Assembly: GCA_036497945.1 (NCBI GenBank)
Contig: DASXIN010000120.1
Coordinates: 80,349 to 144,348 of the forward strand
Direction: 5' to 3'
DNA: 64,000 bases
From: RYN-230 sp036497945
GTDB lineage: Bacteria; Actinomycetota; Actinomycetes; Streptosporangiales; Streptosporangiaceae
Made by a program: the position numbers and the translations under genes. Below, piece by piece: positions 1-9,100 of the stretch. Each line of letters opens with the position of its first letter. Within the stretch, counting starts at the first letter, position 1. The notes under the pieces are model-generated. The model saw only the letters and a list, made by a program, of their open reading frames with translations, did not search any database and was not told the DNA's origin.

Positions 1-1
1 C

Positions 2-1627
2 GACACCACCGGGGAGACCGACGAGTACGGCCTGCCGGTCCGCTACCCGTGGGCGGCTGACTACCGGGGCCGGGCCATGGTGCTGTACGGGCACACGCCA
101 GTGCCCGAGCCGGAGTGGGTGAACAACACACTGTGCCTGGACACCGGGTGCGTGTTCGGCGGCCGGCTGACCGCGCTGCGCTATCCGGAGCGGGAGATCG
201 TCTCGGTGCCCGCCGAGCGGATCTGGTACGACCCGGTAAAGGCTCTATCTGTCCGGGGGGACGACCCCCCTGGACCCCCCGGGATCTCTGACTCGGAGGG
301 AACACGCCTTCGGCGTGCCCCCCCTCGCCAGACCATGGCCTTCACCGGCTCAGGCACGGGCGCTGCAGGCCGCGACCCAGGCGTCCTCAATATCAGCGAC
401 GTGCTGGGCAAGCGGGTGATCGAGACTAAGACGGCCGGGCGGATCACGGTCCGGGAGGAGAACGCGGCCGGCGCGCTGGAGGTGATGAGCCGGTTCGCGA
501 TCGATCCACGCTGGCTGCTGTATCTGCCGCCGACGATGGCGCCGTGCGCCACCTCGGCCCAGCCTGGCCTGCTCGAGCACCCGGCCGAGGCGTTCGCGGC
601 CTATGCGGCGGACGGCATCGCCGAGGTCATCTGCGAGGAGAAGCACATGGGCTCGCGGGCCATCGTGCTGGCCTGCCGGGACGACCCGCCGGCCGGGGCG
701 GCGGCCAGCCGGTTCGGCGTGGGCGGTGATCAGCCGGGCGCGGTGTACACCCGGACTGGGCGGCCGTTCTTCGCCGCGGCCCGGTCCCGGCAGTTGCTGG
801 ACGCGGTACGTGCCGCCATCGCGGCCGCGGGGCTGTGGCAGGAGCTGGATACCAGCTGGCTGCTGCTGGACTGCGAGCTGATGCCCTGGTCGGTCAAGGC
901 GGAGCAACTGCTGCGGCAGCAGTACGCCGCGGTCGGCGCGGCCGCCCGGGCCGCGCTGCCCGCGGCGGCCGAACTGCTCGGCCAGGCGCAGGGGCGCGGG
1001 CTCGACGTGGCCGAACTGGCCGACCGGACCGCGGCCCGGCTGGCCGGCGCGGAGGCGTTCAGCGCCGCCTACCGGCGGTACTGCTGGCCGACCCACGGGC
1101 TGGACGGGCTGCGGCTGGCCCCGTTCCAGCTGCTGGCCACCGAGCGGGACACGTATTACCAGCGGGAGCACGGCTGGCATCTGACGCTGGCCGACCGGCT
1201 GGCCGACGCGGCGCCCGGGCTGATCCAGCCGACCCGCCGCCTGGTGGTGGACAGCACGGACCCGGACTCGGTGGCCGCCGGGGTCGCCTGGTGGACCGAC
1301 CTGACCGCGGCCGGCGGCGAGGGCATGGTGGTCAAGCCGCTCGCGAATCAGGTCCAGGGCGTACGCGGGCTGGCCCAGCCCGGCATCAAGGTGCGCGGGC
1401 CGGACTACCTGCGGATCATCTACGGCCCGGACTACGCGCTGCCCGGCAATCTGGACCGGCTGCAGGATCGCAACCTGGGCCGGAAGCGGTCGCTGGCGGT
1501 CCGGGAGTATGCGCTCGGCCTCGAGGCGCTGGACCGGGTGGTCAGCGGGGAGCCGCTGTGGCGGGTGCACGAGGCGGTGTTCGGCGTGCTGGCGCTGGAG
1601 TCGGAGCCGGTTGACCCGCGGCTGTGA
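2..1627 (+). CDS. Polynucleotide kinase-phosphatase, C-terminal part (5' end cut by window)
   Basis: The open frame runs in from the left edge, so the N-terminal kinase and most of the metallophosphatase are missing. The visible start (VLYGHTPVPEPEW, then NTLCLDTGCVFGG) matches the end of the PPP-type phosphatase domain of bacterial Pnkp. After a linker comes the ligase-like adenylyltransferase domain, with ENAAGALEVMSRFAIDPRW and the nucleotidyltransferase motif EEKHMGSRAI, whose Lys (codon at 641) is the expected adenylation site. Known role of the family: 5'-kinase, 3'-phosphatase and self-adenylation in RNA end repair, usually together with Hen1. The linker holds a palindromic repeat (247-331) read in frame as a Pro/Arg/Gly-rich insert. 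Family assignment is confident; whether the insert affects function is unknown. Confidence 0.85.
   Translation, partial: DTTGETDEYGLPVRYPWAADYRGRAMVLYGHTPVPEPEWVNNTLCLDTGCVFGGRLTALRYPEREIVSVPAERIWYDPVKALSVRGDDPPGPPGISDSEGTRLRRAPPRQTMAFTGSGTGAAGRDPGVLNISDVLGKRVIETKTAGRITVREENAAGALEVMSRFAIDPRWLLYLPPTMAPCATSAQPGLLEHPAEAFAAYAADGIAEVICEEKHMGSRAIVLACRDDPPAGAAASRFGVGGDQPGAVYTRTGRPFFAAARSRQLLDAVRAAIAAAGLWQELDTSWLLLDCELMPWSVKAEQLLRQQYAAVGAAARAALPAAAELLGQAQGRGLDVAELADRTAARLAGAEAFSAAYRRYCWPTHGLDGLRLAPFQLLATERDTYYQREHGWHLTLADRLADAAPGLIQPTRRLVVDSTDPDSVAAGVAWWTDLTAAGGEGMVVKPLANQVQGVRGLAQPGIKVRGPDYLRIIYGPDYALPGNLDRLQDRNLGRKRSLAVREYALGLEALDRVVSGEPLWRVHEAVFGVLALESEPVDPRL
247..331 (-). repeat. Dispersed GC-rich palindromic element, copy 1 (inside the Pnkp-like CDS)
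   Basis: On the minus strand this reads a 5' module (CACGCCGAAGGCGTGTTCCC), then GATC, then the core GGGGGGTCCAGGGGGG-TCGT-CCCCCCGG. Its 5' module matches copy 6 (56066-56188) and its core matches copies 2, 3 and 5. It lies in the linker between the phosphatase and adenylyltransferase domains and keeps the reading frame open, adding roughly 28 residues. Boundaries are approximate. Confidence 0.75.
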
Positions 1628-1800
1628 ACGCAGCGTGGTAAGGGCTGCCGGCCCGGCCGGAACGCCCGGAGCCGCCACCAGCGCCGGGGCGCGTAGCGCT
1701 GGCAGGTGCACAGCCCGCAGTCGGTGCCGGACCGGTAGTGGGAGTGCGCCTCCCGGTCATGCCCGCACCGGCATCGCGCTGGTTGCCGCTGCGGTTTCAT
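1432..1800 (-). CDS. Small Cys-rich (zinc-ribbon-like) hypothetical protein
   Basis: The first ~45 residues from the ATG at 1800 (MKPQRQ, then CRCGHDREAHSHYRSGTDCG and CTCQRY) show a C-x-C-G-H...H-x-H...C-G-x-C-x-C pattern typical of short, probably zinc-binding actinobacterial proteins of unknown function. The frame continues antisense over the end of the Pnkp-like gene to a stop at 1432. That C-terminal part (about 65 residues) has the composition of a shadow frame, so the gene may have lost its natural stop or be frameshifted. An upstream in-frame start at 1845 would add 15 residues. I trust the Cys-rich N-terminus, not the extension. Confidence 0.45.
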   Translation of the reverse strand: MKPQRQPARCRCGHDREAHSHYRSGTDCGLCTCQRYAPRRWWRLRAFRPGRQPLPRCVHSRGSTGSDSSASTPNTASCTRHSGSPLTTRSSASRPSAYSRTASDRFRPRLRSCSRSRLPGSA

Positions 1801-2053
1801 AGCATGACTGTCGGGCCGCCGGGGCTCTGCTGGAGTTGTCTGCACTGTCGCTCCTTGGCTCGATCATGCGGCAACCGAAGCGAATGGGGAAGGTGCCCCA
1901 TCGGCGGCAGTATCGTCATCGCCTTACGCAGCAGGGGTTGCCGGGCCGGAAGCCGGGGGAAATTGATCGGTCAGGAGCGGAACTGAACCGAGACTATGGT
2001 TGTTATCGTTCTGTGGGGGTGTGTGTGCGAGACGTGAGGGGCGCACTGAGCAG

Positions 2054-2797
2054 ATGGCTGGGGTGACCAGATTCCTGGTCGGAGTGTCCATGGGGGCGGG
2101 CGCGGGCGTCGTGATCCTGGCCCTCGCCGGTGTGCATTCTCCGGTGCGGACCGGACTGGTACTCGTCTTCCTGGCCGTCGCGCCGACGGGCGCCATCGCC
2201 GGGCTGCTGGGCAGCTTCGACCCATTCGCCCGGTTGATCCTGGCCGTGGTCAGCACCATCGTGGTGCTCAGCATCGTGGCCGTGATCCTGCTGTCCGCAG
2301 GCCTCTGGTCGCCTATCGGGGAACTGCTCGTGGTGGCCGCGATCACCGTGGCCTGCCTGGCCGCGCAGCGGCCGTCCGTCCGGGCCCGGGTCGCCGCCTG
2401 GGCCAGGCCAGGCTGGCAGGCGCTACTCCGGCACATACCGGGCGTGCGCAGCGCAGGAGCCGCCGCGGCGGCTGCCGAGGCCGCCGGGACCACCGGGGCC
2501 GCTGCCGAGGCGGTCGGGACCGCCGGGGCCCCCGCCCAGGTGCACGGCAACGGCCACGTCAAGTTGCTGCCCGCCGAGGCAGCCGCCCAGGGGACCGGGA
2601 CCGGCCAGGCCGACGCGGACACGGCCGAGCTGCCCAGGAACGGCCAGGCCGAGCTGGACACTGCCGAACTGGACGCTGCCGAGCTGGCTGGGGCCGAGCG
2701 GGGCGGGGCCGAGATGGACGGGGCCGAGACCACCGCCGAGGCCGAGACCGCAGGTCCCACCGAAGTCACCACCCCGCTGCCCGCGATCCGCGACTGA
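2054..2797 (+). CDS. Four-helix membrane protein with acidic Ala/Glu-rich tail
   Basis: No named family recognised. From the ATG at 2054 the protein is 247 residues. It has four hydrophobic segments at about residues 5-25, 33-53, 57-82 and 88-104, then a basic stretch, then a tail from about residue 130 rich in Ala, Gly and Glu with repeated AEL/GAE units. GAGGGG lies 13 bases upstream of the ATG, a distant SD; in-frame starts at 2000 and 2023 are alternatives. It sits upstream of the surface-glycan operon on the same strand but is separated from it by ~630 bases, so co-transcription is doubtful. The tail is likely disordered. A minus-strand frame covers the same stretch but lacks the clean membrane pattern. 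Confidence 0.65.
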   Translation: MAGVTRFLVGVSMGAGAGVVILALAGVHSPVRTGLVLVFLAVAPTGAIAGLLGSFDPFARLILAVVSTIVVLSIVAVILLSAGLWSPIGELLVVAAITVACLAAQRPSVRARVAAWARPGWQALLRHIPGVRSAGAAAAAAEAAGTTGAAAEAVGTAGAPAQVHGNGHVKLLPAEAAAQGTGTGQADADTAELPRNGQAELDTAELDAAELAGAERGGAEMDGAETTAEAETAGPTEVTTPLPAIRD

Positions 2798-2849
2798 GCC
2801 CGCCCACGCCATCCCCAAGCCTCAGCACCCAACCGCCCCAGGGCGCCTG

Positions 2850-2911
2850 CCACTACATGAATGCTGCATCCATGTACTCAGCACTACCTGACTGAAGCAT
2901 TCACGTAGTGG
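2850..2911. repeat. Three-arm inverted repeat downstream of the membrane protein gene
   Basis: Left arm CCACTACATGAATGCT (2850-2865) pairs with right arm AGCATTCACGTAGTGG (2896-2911) with a single mismatch over 16 bp. A middle arm, GCATCCATGTA (about 2866-2876), can also pair with the left arm with one mismatch. The motif therefore occurs three times, once forward and twice reversed. No U-tract follows, so it could be a factor-binding cluster, a repeat remnant or a weak terminator of the preceding gene. Confidence 0.6.
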
Positions 2912-3429
2912 GATCGGGGGGCAGCGCCGGTCTCAGGCCGGCTGCCAGGGCCCGCGGCCGGGTATCTAGCTGAACCGGGCCGCAATATCGGCTGAACTCG
3001 GGCTGAGCACGGGCTGAACTGGGCCGTCGGCCGCGCGCGGGCCGGGCCGACCACGCCGCATTAACAGTTGGCTAGCGCTACGTAAATGAGCTGAGTATGG
3101 GTTACTCACCCGTGAGCAAAACGGCGTACCTCAAACGTATGAGCTGCCGCCCGGATTGTGTGGGAACGCTGGGGTTCCGCGCTAGCACCTGATGGCCGGG
3201 GACGGTACAGCCTACAGCAAAAAGGTGATGACTTCTGCTCAGCCGAATAGGTTAGGAAATTCCGTCCTTACGAGCATGCCGCCACGTGTTGTAACCTGAC
3301 TGCGTATCGGTGCTTGATTACGCTAAGTAATTTGGTGAATGCGGTCGGTTAGCAAGCGGGGGCCGATCGATACAACCGCCGGCGAACCGTTGAAGTGCGG
3401 GAACGTCGATGAGTGGGGGGAACACTTCA
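2912..3429 (+). other. Long non-coding leader upstream of the surface-glycan operon
   Basis: No convincing gene in about 520 bases. Base composition is clearly more AT-rich than the neighbours from 3060 onward. Visible structures are CTCAC-CC-GTGAG near 3105-3118, the hairpin GGAAC(3163-3167)-N6-GTTCC(3174-3178), and a CGGGCTGA direct repeat near 2999-3015. The region probably holds the operon promoter and a structured 5' UTR. I could not match it to a known riboswitch. Confidence 0.4.
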
Positions 3430-4341
3430 ATGTGCGCATTTGCGTACCCGGGCGGCAGCACGCCCGAACTGCGCGGGGCTTCCAGCACAACGTTCAGCCC
3501 AAACGGCTCGGACGGCAATACGGCAAAACTTACGCGTAGCCGGTACCGGCCGATCGATGCGGGGCTTGCCATTGCCCCCGAGGTCAGCGTGGTCATCCCA
3601 GTCAAGAATGAGGCGCGGAACCTGCCGATCGTCTTCGACACACTGCCGGACTGGATCAGCGAGGTCGTTCTGGTCGACGGGCGCTCGGTGGACGACACGG
3701 TGGCGGTGGCCAAAGAGTGCTACCCGGGAATCAAGGTCGTGCATCAGGTCGGCGCGGGCAAAGGCGATGCGCTGCGGGCTGGCTTTGCTGCCTGCACTGG
3801 CGACATCATCGTGATGATCGACGGGGACGGCTCGACCGACGGCAAGGAGATCGTCCGGTTCGTCGCGGCCCTGCTGGCCGGAGCGGACTACGCCAAGGGG
3901 TCGCGCTTCGCCAGCAGTGGCGGCAGCGACGACATCACCTGGCACCGGCGGCTGGGCAACCGCGTGCTGTGCGGCATGGTGAACGTGGCCATGGGCACCA
4001 GGTACACCGATCTGTGCTACGGCTACAACGCATTCTGGGCCCGGGTCCTACCCTCGCTGCACCTCGATTGCATCGGGTTCGAGATCGAAACCATGATGAA
4101 TATCCGGGCCGCCCGGGCGGACCTTCGGGTACAGGAAATACCCAGTCACGAAAAGTGCCGGGTGCATGGCACGAGCAATCTCCGTGTCGTATTCGACGGC
4201 TGGCGTATCTTCAAAGTCATCGCCGCCGAAACGCTGGCGAGCCGCCGCAGCCGGTCCCGGATGCGCCGCGAAGCCGCCACTCCTGAGCCCGAACTTTCCG
4301 TGCCGTCGGTCGCGGTAACGGCTGATGTCAGCAAGGACTAG
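3430..4341 (+). CDS. GT2 family glycosyltransferase (DPM1-like)
   Basis: GT-A fold enzyme that transfers a sugar from an activated donor, most likely at the cytoplasmic membrane face. The N-terminal strand VSVVIPVKNEARNLP and the metal-binding motif MIDGDGSTDG mark a dolichol-phosphate-mannose-synthase-like GT2. No C-terminal membrane segments are seen, so it is soluble or peripheral. The first ~40 residues are a Ser/Thr/Gly-rich extension. Start: GGGGGGA at 3414-3420 sits about 9 bases before the ATG at 3430, better than the ATG at 3409 that lies upstream of this signal. It is the first gene of a seven-gene coupled operon; the next start follows its stop by one base. Sugar and acceptor cannot be read from sequence. 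Confidence 0.85.
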   Translation: MCAFAYPGGSTPELRGASSTTFSPNGSDGNTAKLTRSRYRPIDAGLAIAPEVSVVIPVKNEARNLPIVFDTLPDWISEVVLVDGRSVDDTVAVAKECYPGIKVVHQVGAGKGDALRAGFAACTGDIIVMIDGDGSTDGKEIVRFVAALLAGADYAKGSRFASSGGSDDITWHRRLGNRVLCGMVNVAMGTRYTDLCYGYNAFWARVLPSLHLDCIGFEIETMMNIRAARADLRVQEIPSHEKCRVHGTSNLRVVFDGWRIFKVIAAETLASRRSRSRMRREAATPEPELSVPSVAVTADVSKD

Positions 4342-4342
4342 C

Positions 4343-5365
4343 GTGGCCAGCAGCCTTAGTATTTCCGTAGTCATTTGCGCGCATACTCAGAAACGGTGGC
4401 ACGAGACGTGCGCCGCCGTGGCGTCGGTGCGGGCGCAGAGCCTGCCCAGCCGGGAAATCATTCTGGTCGTCGACCATAATCCGGAGCTGCAGGCCGGCCT
4501 GGCCGAGGCGCTGCCCGACGTCACCGTGGTGGCCAACCGGGAAGCGCGCGGCCTGTCGGGCGGCAAGAACACCGGGGTCGCAGTGGCCAGCGGTGACATC
4601 GTCGCCTACCTGGACGACGACGCGGTCGCCGACCAGGACTGGCTCAAGTACTTCGCCGATTCGTACGCCGATCCCGCCGTGATCGGGGTGGGCGGCCGCA
4701 CGCTGCCCAACTGGCTGGCGCCCCGCCCATCCTGGTTCCCGGACGAGTTCGCCTGGGTGGTCGGCGCCGCCTACCGCGGCATGCCGGAGACCCGCGCGCC
4801 GGTGCGCAACCTGCTCGGCGGGAACGCCTCGTTCCGCCGGGAAGCGTTCGAGATCGCGGGCGGATTCCAGAACGGGATCGGCCGGTCCGCCGCCAAGCGG
4901 CCACTCGGCTGCGAGGAGACCGAGTTCTGCATCAGGCTGAGCCAGCGCGCCCCGGGCGTGGTCTTCCTGTACGACAACCGGGCGGTGATCTGGCACGTGG
5001 TGCCGGCCGAGCGCTGCCGGTTCGGCTACTTCCGCGCTCGCTGTTACGCCGAGGGCCTGTCCAAGGCGCAGGTCACCGCCAGTGTCGGGGCGGGCGCTGG
5101 GCTGGCCACCGAGCGGCGGTACACGACCAGGGTGCTGCCCACCGGGGTGGCCCGCGGCGTGGCCGACGCGGTGCACGGCGACCGGGCCGGACTGGGCCGG
5201 GCGGGCGCGATCGTCGCCGGGGTCACCGCGACCGCGGTCGGCTACGCGGCCGGCAGTATCCAGCAGTACAGGCAGCAGCGCAGGCTCCAGCGGGCGGGTC
5301 AGCCGCGCCGCGCAGACCGCCCGGGTAGCGCAGACCGCCCGGGTAGCACGGGGCGGCCGGCATGA
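4343..5365 (+). CDS. GT2 family glycosyltransferase
   Basis: Second GT-A enzyme of the operon. Motifs: ISVVICAHTQKRW at the N-terminus, the metal-binding YLDDDAVAD, the LLGGNASFRR acceptor-site segment and the catalytic-base region GCEETEFCIRLS. The C-terminus after ~residue 260 is an Ala/Gly-rich region with a hydrophobic stretch (AGAIVAGVTATAVGYAAG), followed by a basic tail carrying a tandem 18-bp repeat (5311-5328 and 5329-5346) that encodes ADRPGS twice. Start: AAGGA at 4333-4337 favours GTG 4343; an ATG at 4325 would overlap the previous gene. Overlaps the deacetylase gene by ATGA at 5362. Probably adds a sugar during repeat-unit assembly. Confidence 0.85.
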   Translation: MASSLSISVVICAHTQKRWHETCAAVASVRAQSLPSREIILVVDHNPELQAGLAEALPDVTVVANREARGLSGGKNTGVAVASGDIVAYLDDDAVADQDWLKYFADSYADPAVIGVGGRTLPNWLAPRPSWFPDEFAWVVGAAYRGMPETRAPVRNLLGGNASFRREAFEIAGGFQNGIGRSAAKRPLGCEETEFCIRLSQRAPGVVFLYDNRAVIWHVVPAERCRFGYFRARCYAEGLSKAQVTASVGAGAGLATERRYTTRVLPTGVARGVADAVHGDRAGLGRAGAIVAGVTATAVGYAAGSIQQYRQQRRLQRAGQPRRADRPGSADRPGSTGRPA

Positions 5366-6174
5366 TCGCCGCGCCGCGGCCGCCGGTGCCGATCCTGATG
5401 TACCACGAGATCGCCGGGCCGACCGAGACCGACAGCCAGCTCGCCGTGCCTCCCAGCGCGTTCGCCAGCCAGCTGGCCTACCTGCGCGACGCGGGCTTCC
5501 AGACGCTGACCGCGGGCACGCTGGCCGAGATCATGAACGGCGGCGGCGGGCGGCTGCCGGACCGGGCCGTGGTGCTCACGTTCGACGACGGCTTCGAGGA
5601 CTTCCACCGGCAGGCGCTGCCGCTGCTGGGCCGGTACGGCTTCACCGCCACGCTGTACGTCACCACCGGGTGGGTCCAGGACGCCGGACCGCTGCCCGCC
5701 GGGCAACGGCCCGGCCGGATGCTGTGCTGGAACCAGGTGGCCGAGGCGGCCGGGGCCGGCATCGAGATCGGCGCGCACAGCCGGCTGCACCCGCAGCTGG
5801 ATCAGCTGCCCCGCCAGCAGCTCCGCGAGGAGCTCCGGGTGAGCAAGGCCCAGCTCGAGGACCGGCTCGGCCGGCCCGTGCCTGGGCTGGCCTACCCGTT
5901 CGGGTACTCCAGCGCCGCGGTGCGCGCGGAGGCCCGCGACGCGGGCCACGGGTACGCCTGCGCGGTCGGCAACAGTTTGCCCGGCCCGGGCAGCGACCCA
6001 CTCGCGCTGCCCCGGCTCACGGTGCGCCGGTCCACCACGCTGCCGACCTTCCAGCAGATCACCCAGAGCAGGAACATCCCGATGATCTTCCGCAAGGACC
6101 GCACCCTGACCAAGGGCTACGCGATGGTCCGCCGGACCAGGGCGGCTCTGGGCCAGGTGCGCCGTGGCCACTAG
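5362..6174 (+). CDS. Polysaccharide deacetylase (NodB/CE4 family)
   Basis: CE4 metal-dependent deacetylase of 270 residues that removes N- or O-acetyl groups from glycans. Motif 1 is LTFDDGFEDF (metal-binding and catalytic Asp pair), and motif 2 is GAHSRLHPQL, the H-x(4)-H variant of the metal site. PVPGLAYPFGYSS follows as motif 3. There is no obvious signal peptide, so it may act on a lipid-linked precursor or be exported by another route. Start codon overlaps the previous stop (ATGA), indicating translational coupling. It most likely trims acetyl groups from the polymer made by this operon. Confidence 0.87.
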   Translation: MIAAPRPPVPILMYHEIAGPTETDSQLAVPPSAFASQLAYLRDAGFQTLTAGTLAEIMNGGGGRLPDRAVVLTFDDGFEDFHRQALPLLGRYGFTATLYVTTGWVQDAGPLPAGQRPGRMLCWNQVAEAAGAGIEIGAHSRLHPQLDQLPRQQLREELRVSKAQLEDRLGRPVPGLAYPFGYSSAAVRAEARDAGHGYACAVGNSLPGPGSDPLALPRLTVRRSTTLPTFQQITQSRNIPMIFRKDRTLTKGYAMVRRTRAALGQVRRGH

Positions 6175-9100
6175 GACCATCTCCCCGGGTGCCCGGGGCA
6201 TGGAGGGACTGCGCCGGCAGTGGGCCGATCCGCTGGCCCGGAACGGGTACGCGCTGGTGGCCAACACCGGCGCGACCGGCCTCTCCGGGCTGGTCTACTG
6301 GGTCCTGGTGGCCCGGCTGTACCCGACCGACACGGTCGGCCGGGCGTCGGCCGCCTATGCGGCGATGAATCTGCTGGCCGGCTTCACCGCGCTGAACTTC
6401 AACGGCGCGCTGACCCGGTTCCTGCCCCAGGCCGGGCGGCACACGGCCAAGCTGATCAAGCACTCGTACCTGGTCAGCGCCGTCGCCTCGGTGCTGGTGA
6501 CGATCCCGTTTCTGCTGAGCATCCACCTCTGGGGCCCGTCCTATTCGGAACTCGGCAACCCGATCACCGGCCTGTTCTTCATCGGCTGCGTGGTCTGCTG
6601 GGCCATCTTCACGCTGCAGGACAGCGTGCTGGCCGGGCTGCGCACCGCGCACTGGGTGCTGCTGGAGAACACCGTCTTCGGCATCACCAAGGTCGTGCTG
6701 CTGATCATCTTCGCGTCCCGCTTCACGCACCTGGGCATCTACCTGTCCTGGATGGTGCCGTGCGTGCTGGTCGTGCCGCTGATCAACTTGCTGATCTTCA
6801 GCCGCCTGGTGCCCCGGCACACCGCGGCGACCATCGACGTCGAACCGCCGTCCAACCGGCAGATCGGCCGGTTCCTGGCGGGCGACTATTCCGGGGCGAT
6901 GTTCCTGCTGGCCACCAGCAACCTGGTGCCAGTCCTGGTCGCGGCGATGATCAGCGACGTGAAGAACACCGCGTACTTCTACATGGCCTGGCTGGTCGGC
7001 GGCATCCTCGACCTGGTCGCGGTCAACATGGCCATCTCGCTGACCGTCGAAGGCTCGTTCGACGCGTCGTCACTGGCGCGTCATTGCCGCCAGGCGCTCA
7101 AGAAGATCAGCCTGTTGGTCGTGCCGGCCGCCGGGCTGATCGCGCTGCTCGCGCCGTGGGGCCTGGGCCTATTCGGGCCTGGATACGCCAAGGAAGGCGC
7201 ACCCATCCTGCAGCTGCTGGCGCTGGCCACGCTGCCCAAGACGCTGACCGAGGTCTACCTGGGCGCGCTGCGGGCGCAGAGCCGGACCCGGATGGTGGCC
7301 ATCGTGCAGGGCACCCGCGCGGTGCTGATGCTTAGCCTCACCGTCTGGCTGGTCGAGAGGATGGGCCTGATCGGCGCGGGCGTGGCTGCAGTGGTCACGC
7401 AGCTCGTGGTGGCCGCGATGATCAGCCCCGCGCTGTGGCGGGTGCTCACCGGTGACCGGGTCCGGGCCACCGAGCCCGCCATCGACCCGGTGACCGCCAT
7501 CGACGCGGTGGCCACCGCAGAGGCCGGCACCGCCCAGGAGGCCAGCGTGACCGCTGACACGGGAACCGCCCAGGGGCAGCCACTGCCCGCCCGCCGGGCC
7601 AGTCTGCCGCTGGTTGGCTCTGGCTGGCTGCCGGGCTGGCCAGCGGCGCTGGTCGGACTGCTGGCCGCCGCCGGGTTCGTGCTGTTCTTCGGCTCGCTGC
7701 GGCACGTGCAGCTGGGCCGGATGAACGGGCTGGGCCTGCTGTCGGTGCTGCCGCACCGGGCGCTGGCTGGGGTGACCCTGCTGGCGCTGGCCTTCGTGTT
7801 CGGGCTCGCCCTGCGCCGGGTGCACCCGGTGCTGCTCGGCGCCGCGCTGGTCGGCCTGGTCATCTGCCTGGACGGGGTGACCAGCTTCATCGAGCCGACC
7901 GCCCGGTTCGCCACCTCATACCAGATCGCGGGCTACGTGCAGTACATCAGCGCGACCGGGAAGGCCGCGCCCGAGCTGGCCGCGTACTTCAGCTGGCCCG
8001 GATTCTTCGCGCTGATCTCGTTCATCCGCGGCGCCGCCGGGATGCACGGCGTGCTGGAGCTGATGCGGTTCTGGCCGATGTTCATCGACCTGCTCACCCT
8101 GCCGCCGTTTTTCCTGCTCATGCGCAACCTGCGGATCTCCTGGCGGGCCAAGTGGCTGGCCGGGTTCCTGCTCGTGGTGGGCAACTGGGTGGGCCAGGAC
8201 TACTTCTCCCCGCAGTCCCTCAACTACGTGCTCTACCTGGTGTTCCTGGCCATCCTGGTGAACTGGTTCACCGACCCGGGGCTGAGCCGCGGCACGCAGG
8301 ACCGGCCGAGCGGGCTGCACCGGGTGCACCGGTTCGTCTTCGGCCGGCTCGAGCCCGGCGAACTGGGACCGCGGCCGGCCGGCACCGGGCAGCGGGTGTT
8401 CCTGCTCGCCGTGCTGATCGGCGTCTTCCTGGTGTCGGTGATGAGCCACCAGCTGACGCCGTTCTACATGACCGGCGCCTGCCTGGCGCTGGTGCTGATC
8501 CGGCGCAATCAGCTGTCCGGGCTGTGGATCCTGTGCGCGGTGCTGGTGGTGGCCTGGCTCAACTTCGCGGCGGTGGACTACTGGTCCGGTCACCTGTCCA
8601 CCATCTTCGGCGGGGTCGGCAACCTGGGCGGCAACCTGACCAGCAGCGTCGGCGGGCGGCTGGCCGGCAGCACCGCGACCCACCTGCTCACGCTGCACGC
8701 CCGGGTCGGAGTGGCCGGGGCGATCGTCGGCCTGGCCGTGCTCGGGCTGCTCCGCCGCCGGCTGCGCGGCTTCGACGACCGGGTGCTGATCGCGCTGTTC
8801 ATCCTGCCCATGCTCACCGTCGGGCTGCAGAGCTACGGCGGCGAGATCGCGCTGCGCATCTATCTCTTCCTGCTTCCGCCGGCTTGTGTGCTGGCCGCCT
8901 GCTTCTTTTTCCCGAACCCGGCGGCGGCCAAGGCCGGCTGGCGGCTGTTCCCGGTACTGGCGTTGTGTGCGGTAATTTTTCCGGTTTCGTTCATCCTGGT
9001 GCGCTACGGGAACGAGGCGTTCGAACGGGTGCCGCCGGGAGAGCTGGCCGCCACCAACTGGATCTATGCGCACGACGCGCACGGAGTCCAGCTGCAATGG

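Noticed and set aside
350..1711. Long minus-strand open frame opposite the Pnkp-like gene
   Set aside because: Its composition is that of a high-GC shadow frame, while the plus strand carries recognisable Pnkp motifs.
1924..2853. 309-residue minus-strand open frame over the membrane protein gene
   Set aside because: The plus strand gives a clear membrane-helix pattern; the minus frame is a Ser/Ala/Thr-rich shadow without family features.
2905..2925. GGGATCGGGGGG resembling the start of the palindromic element
   Set aside because: The rest of the core (TCC-GGGGGG-TCGT-CCCCCC) is absent, so it is not counted as a copy.
5311..5346. Tandem 18-bp repeat at the end of the second GT2 gene
   Set aside because: Real but only two units in a disordered tail; treated as ordinary slippage.
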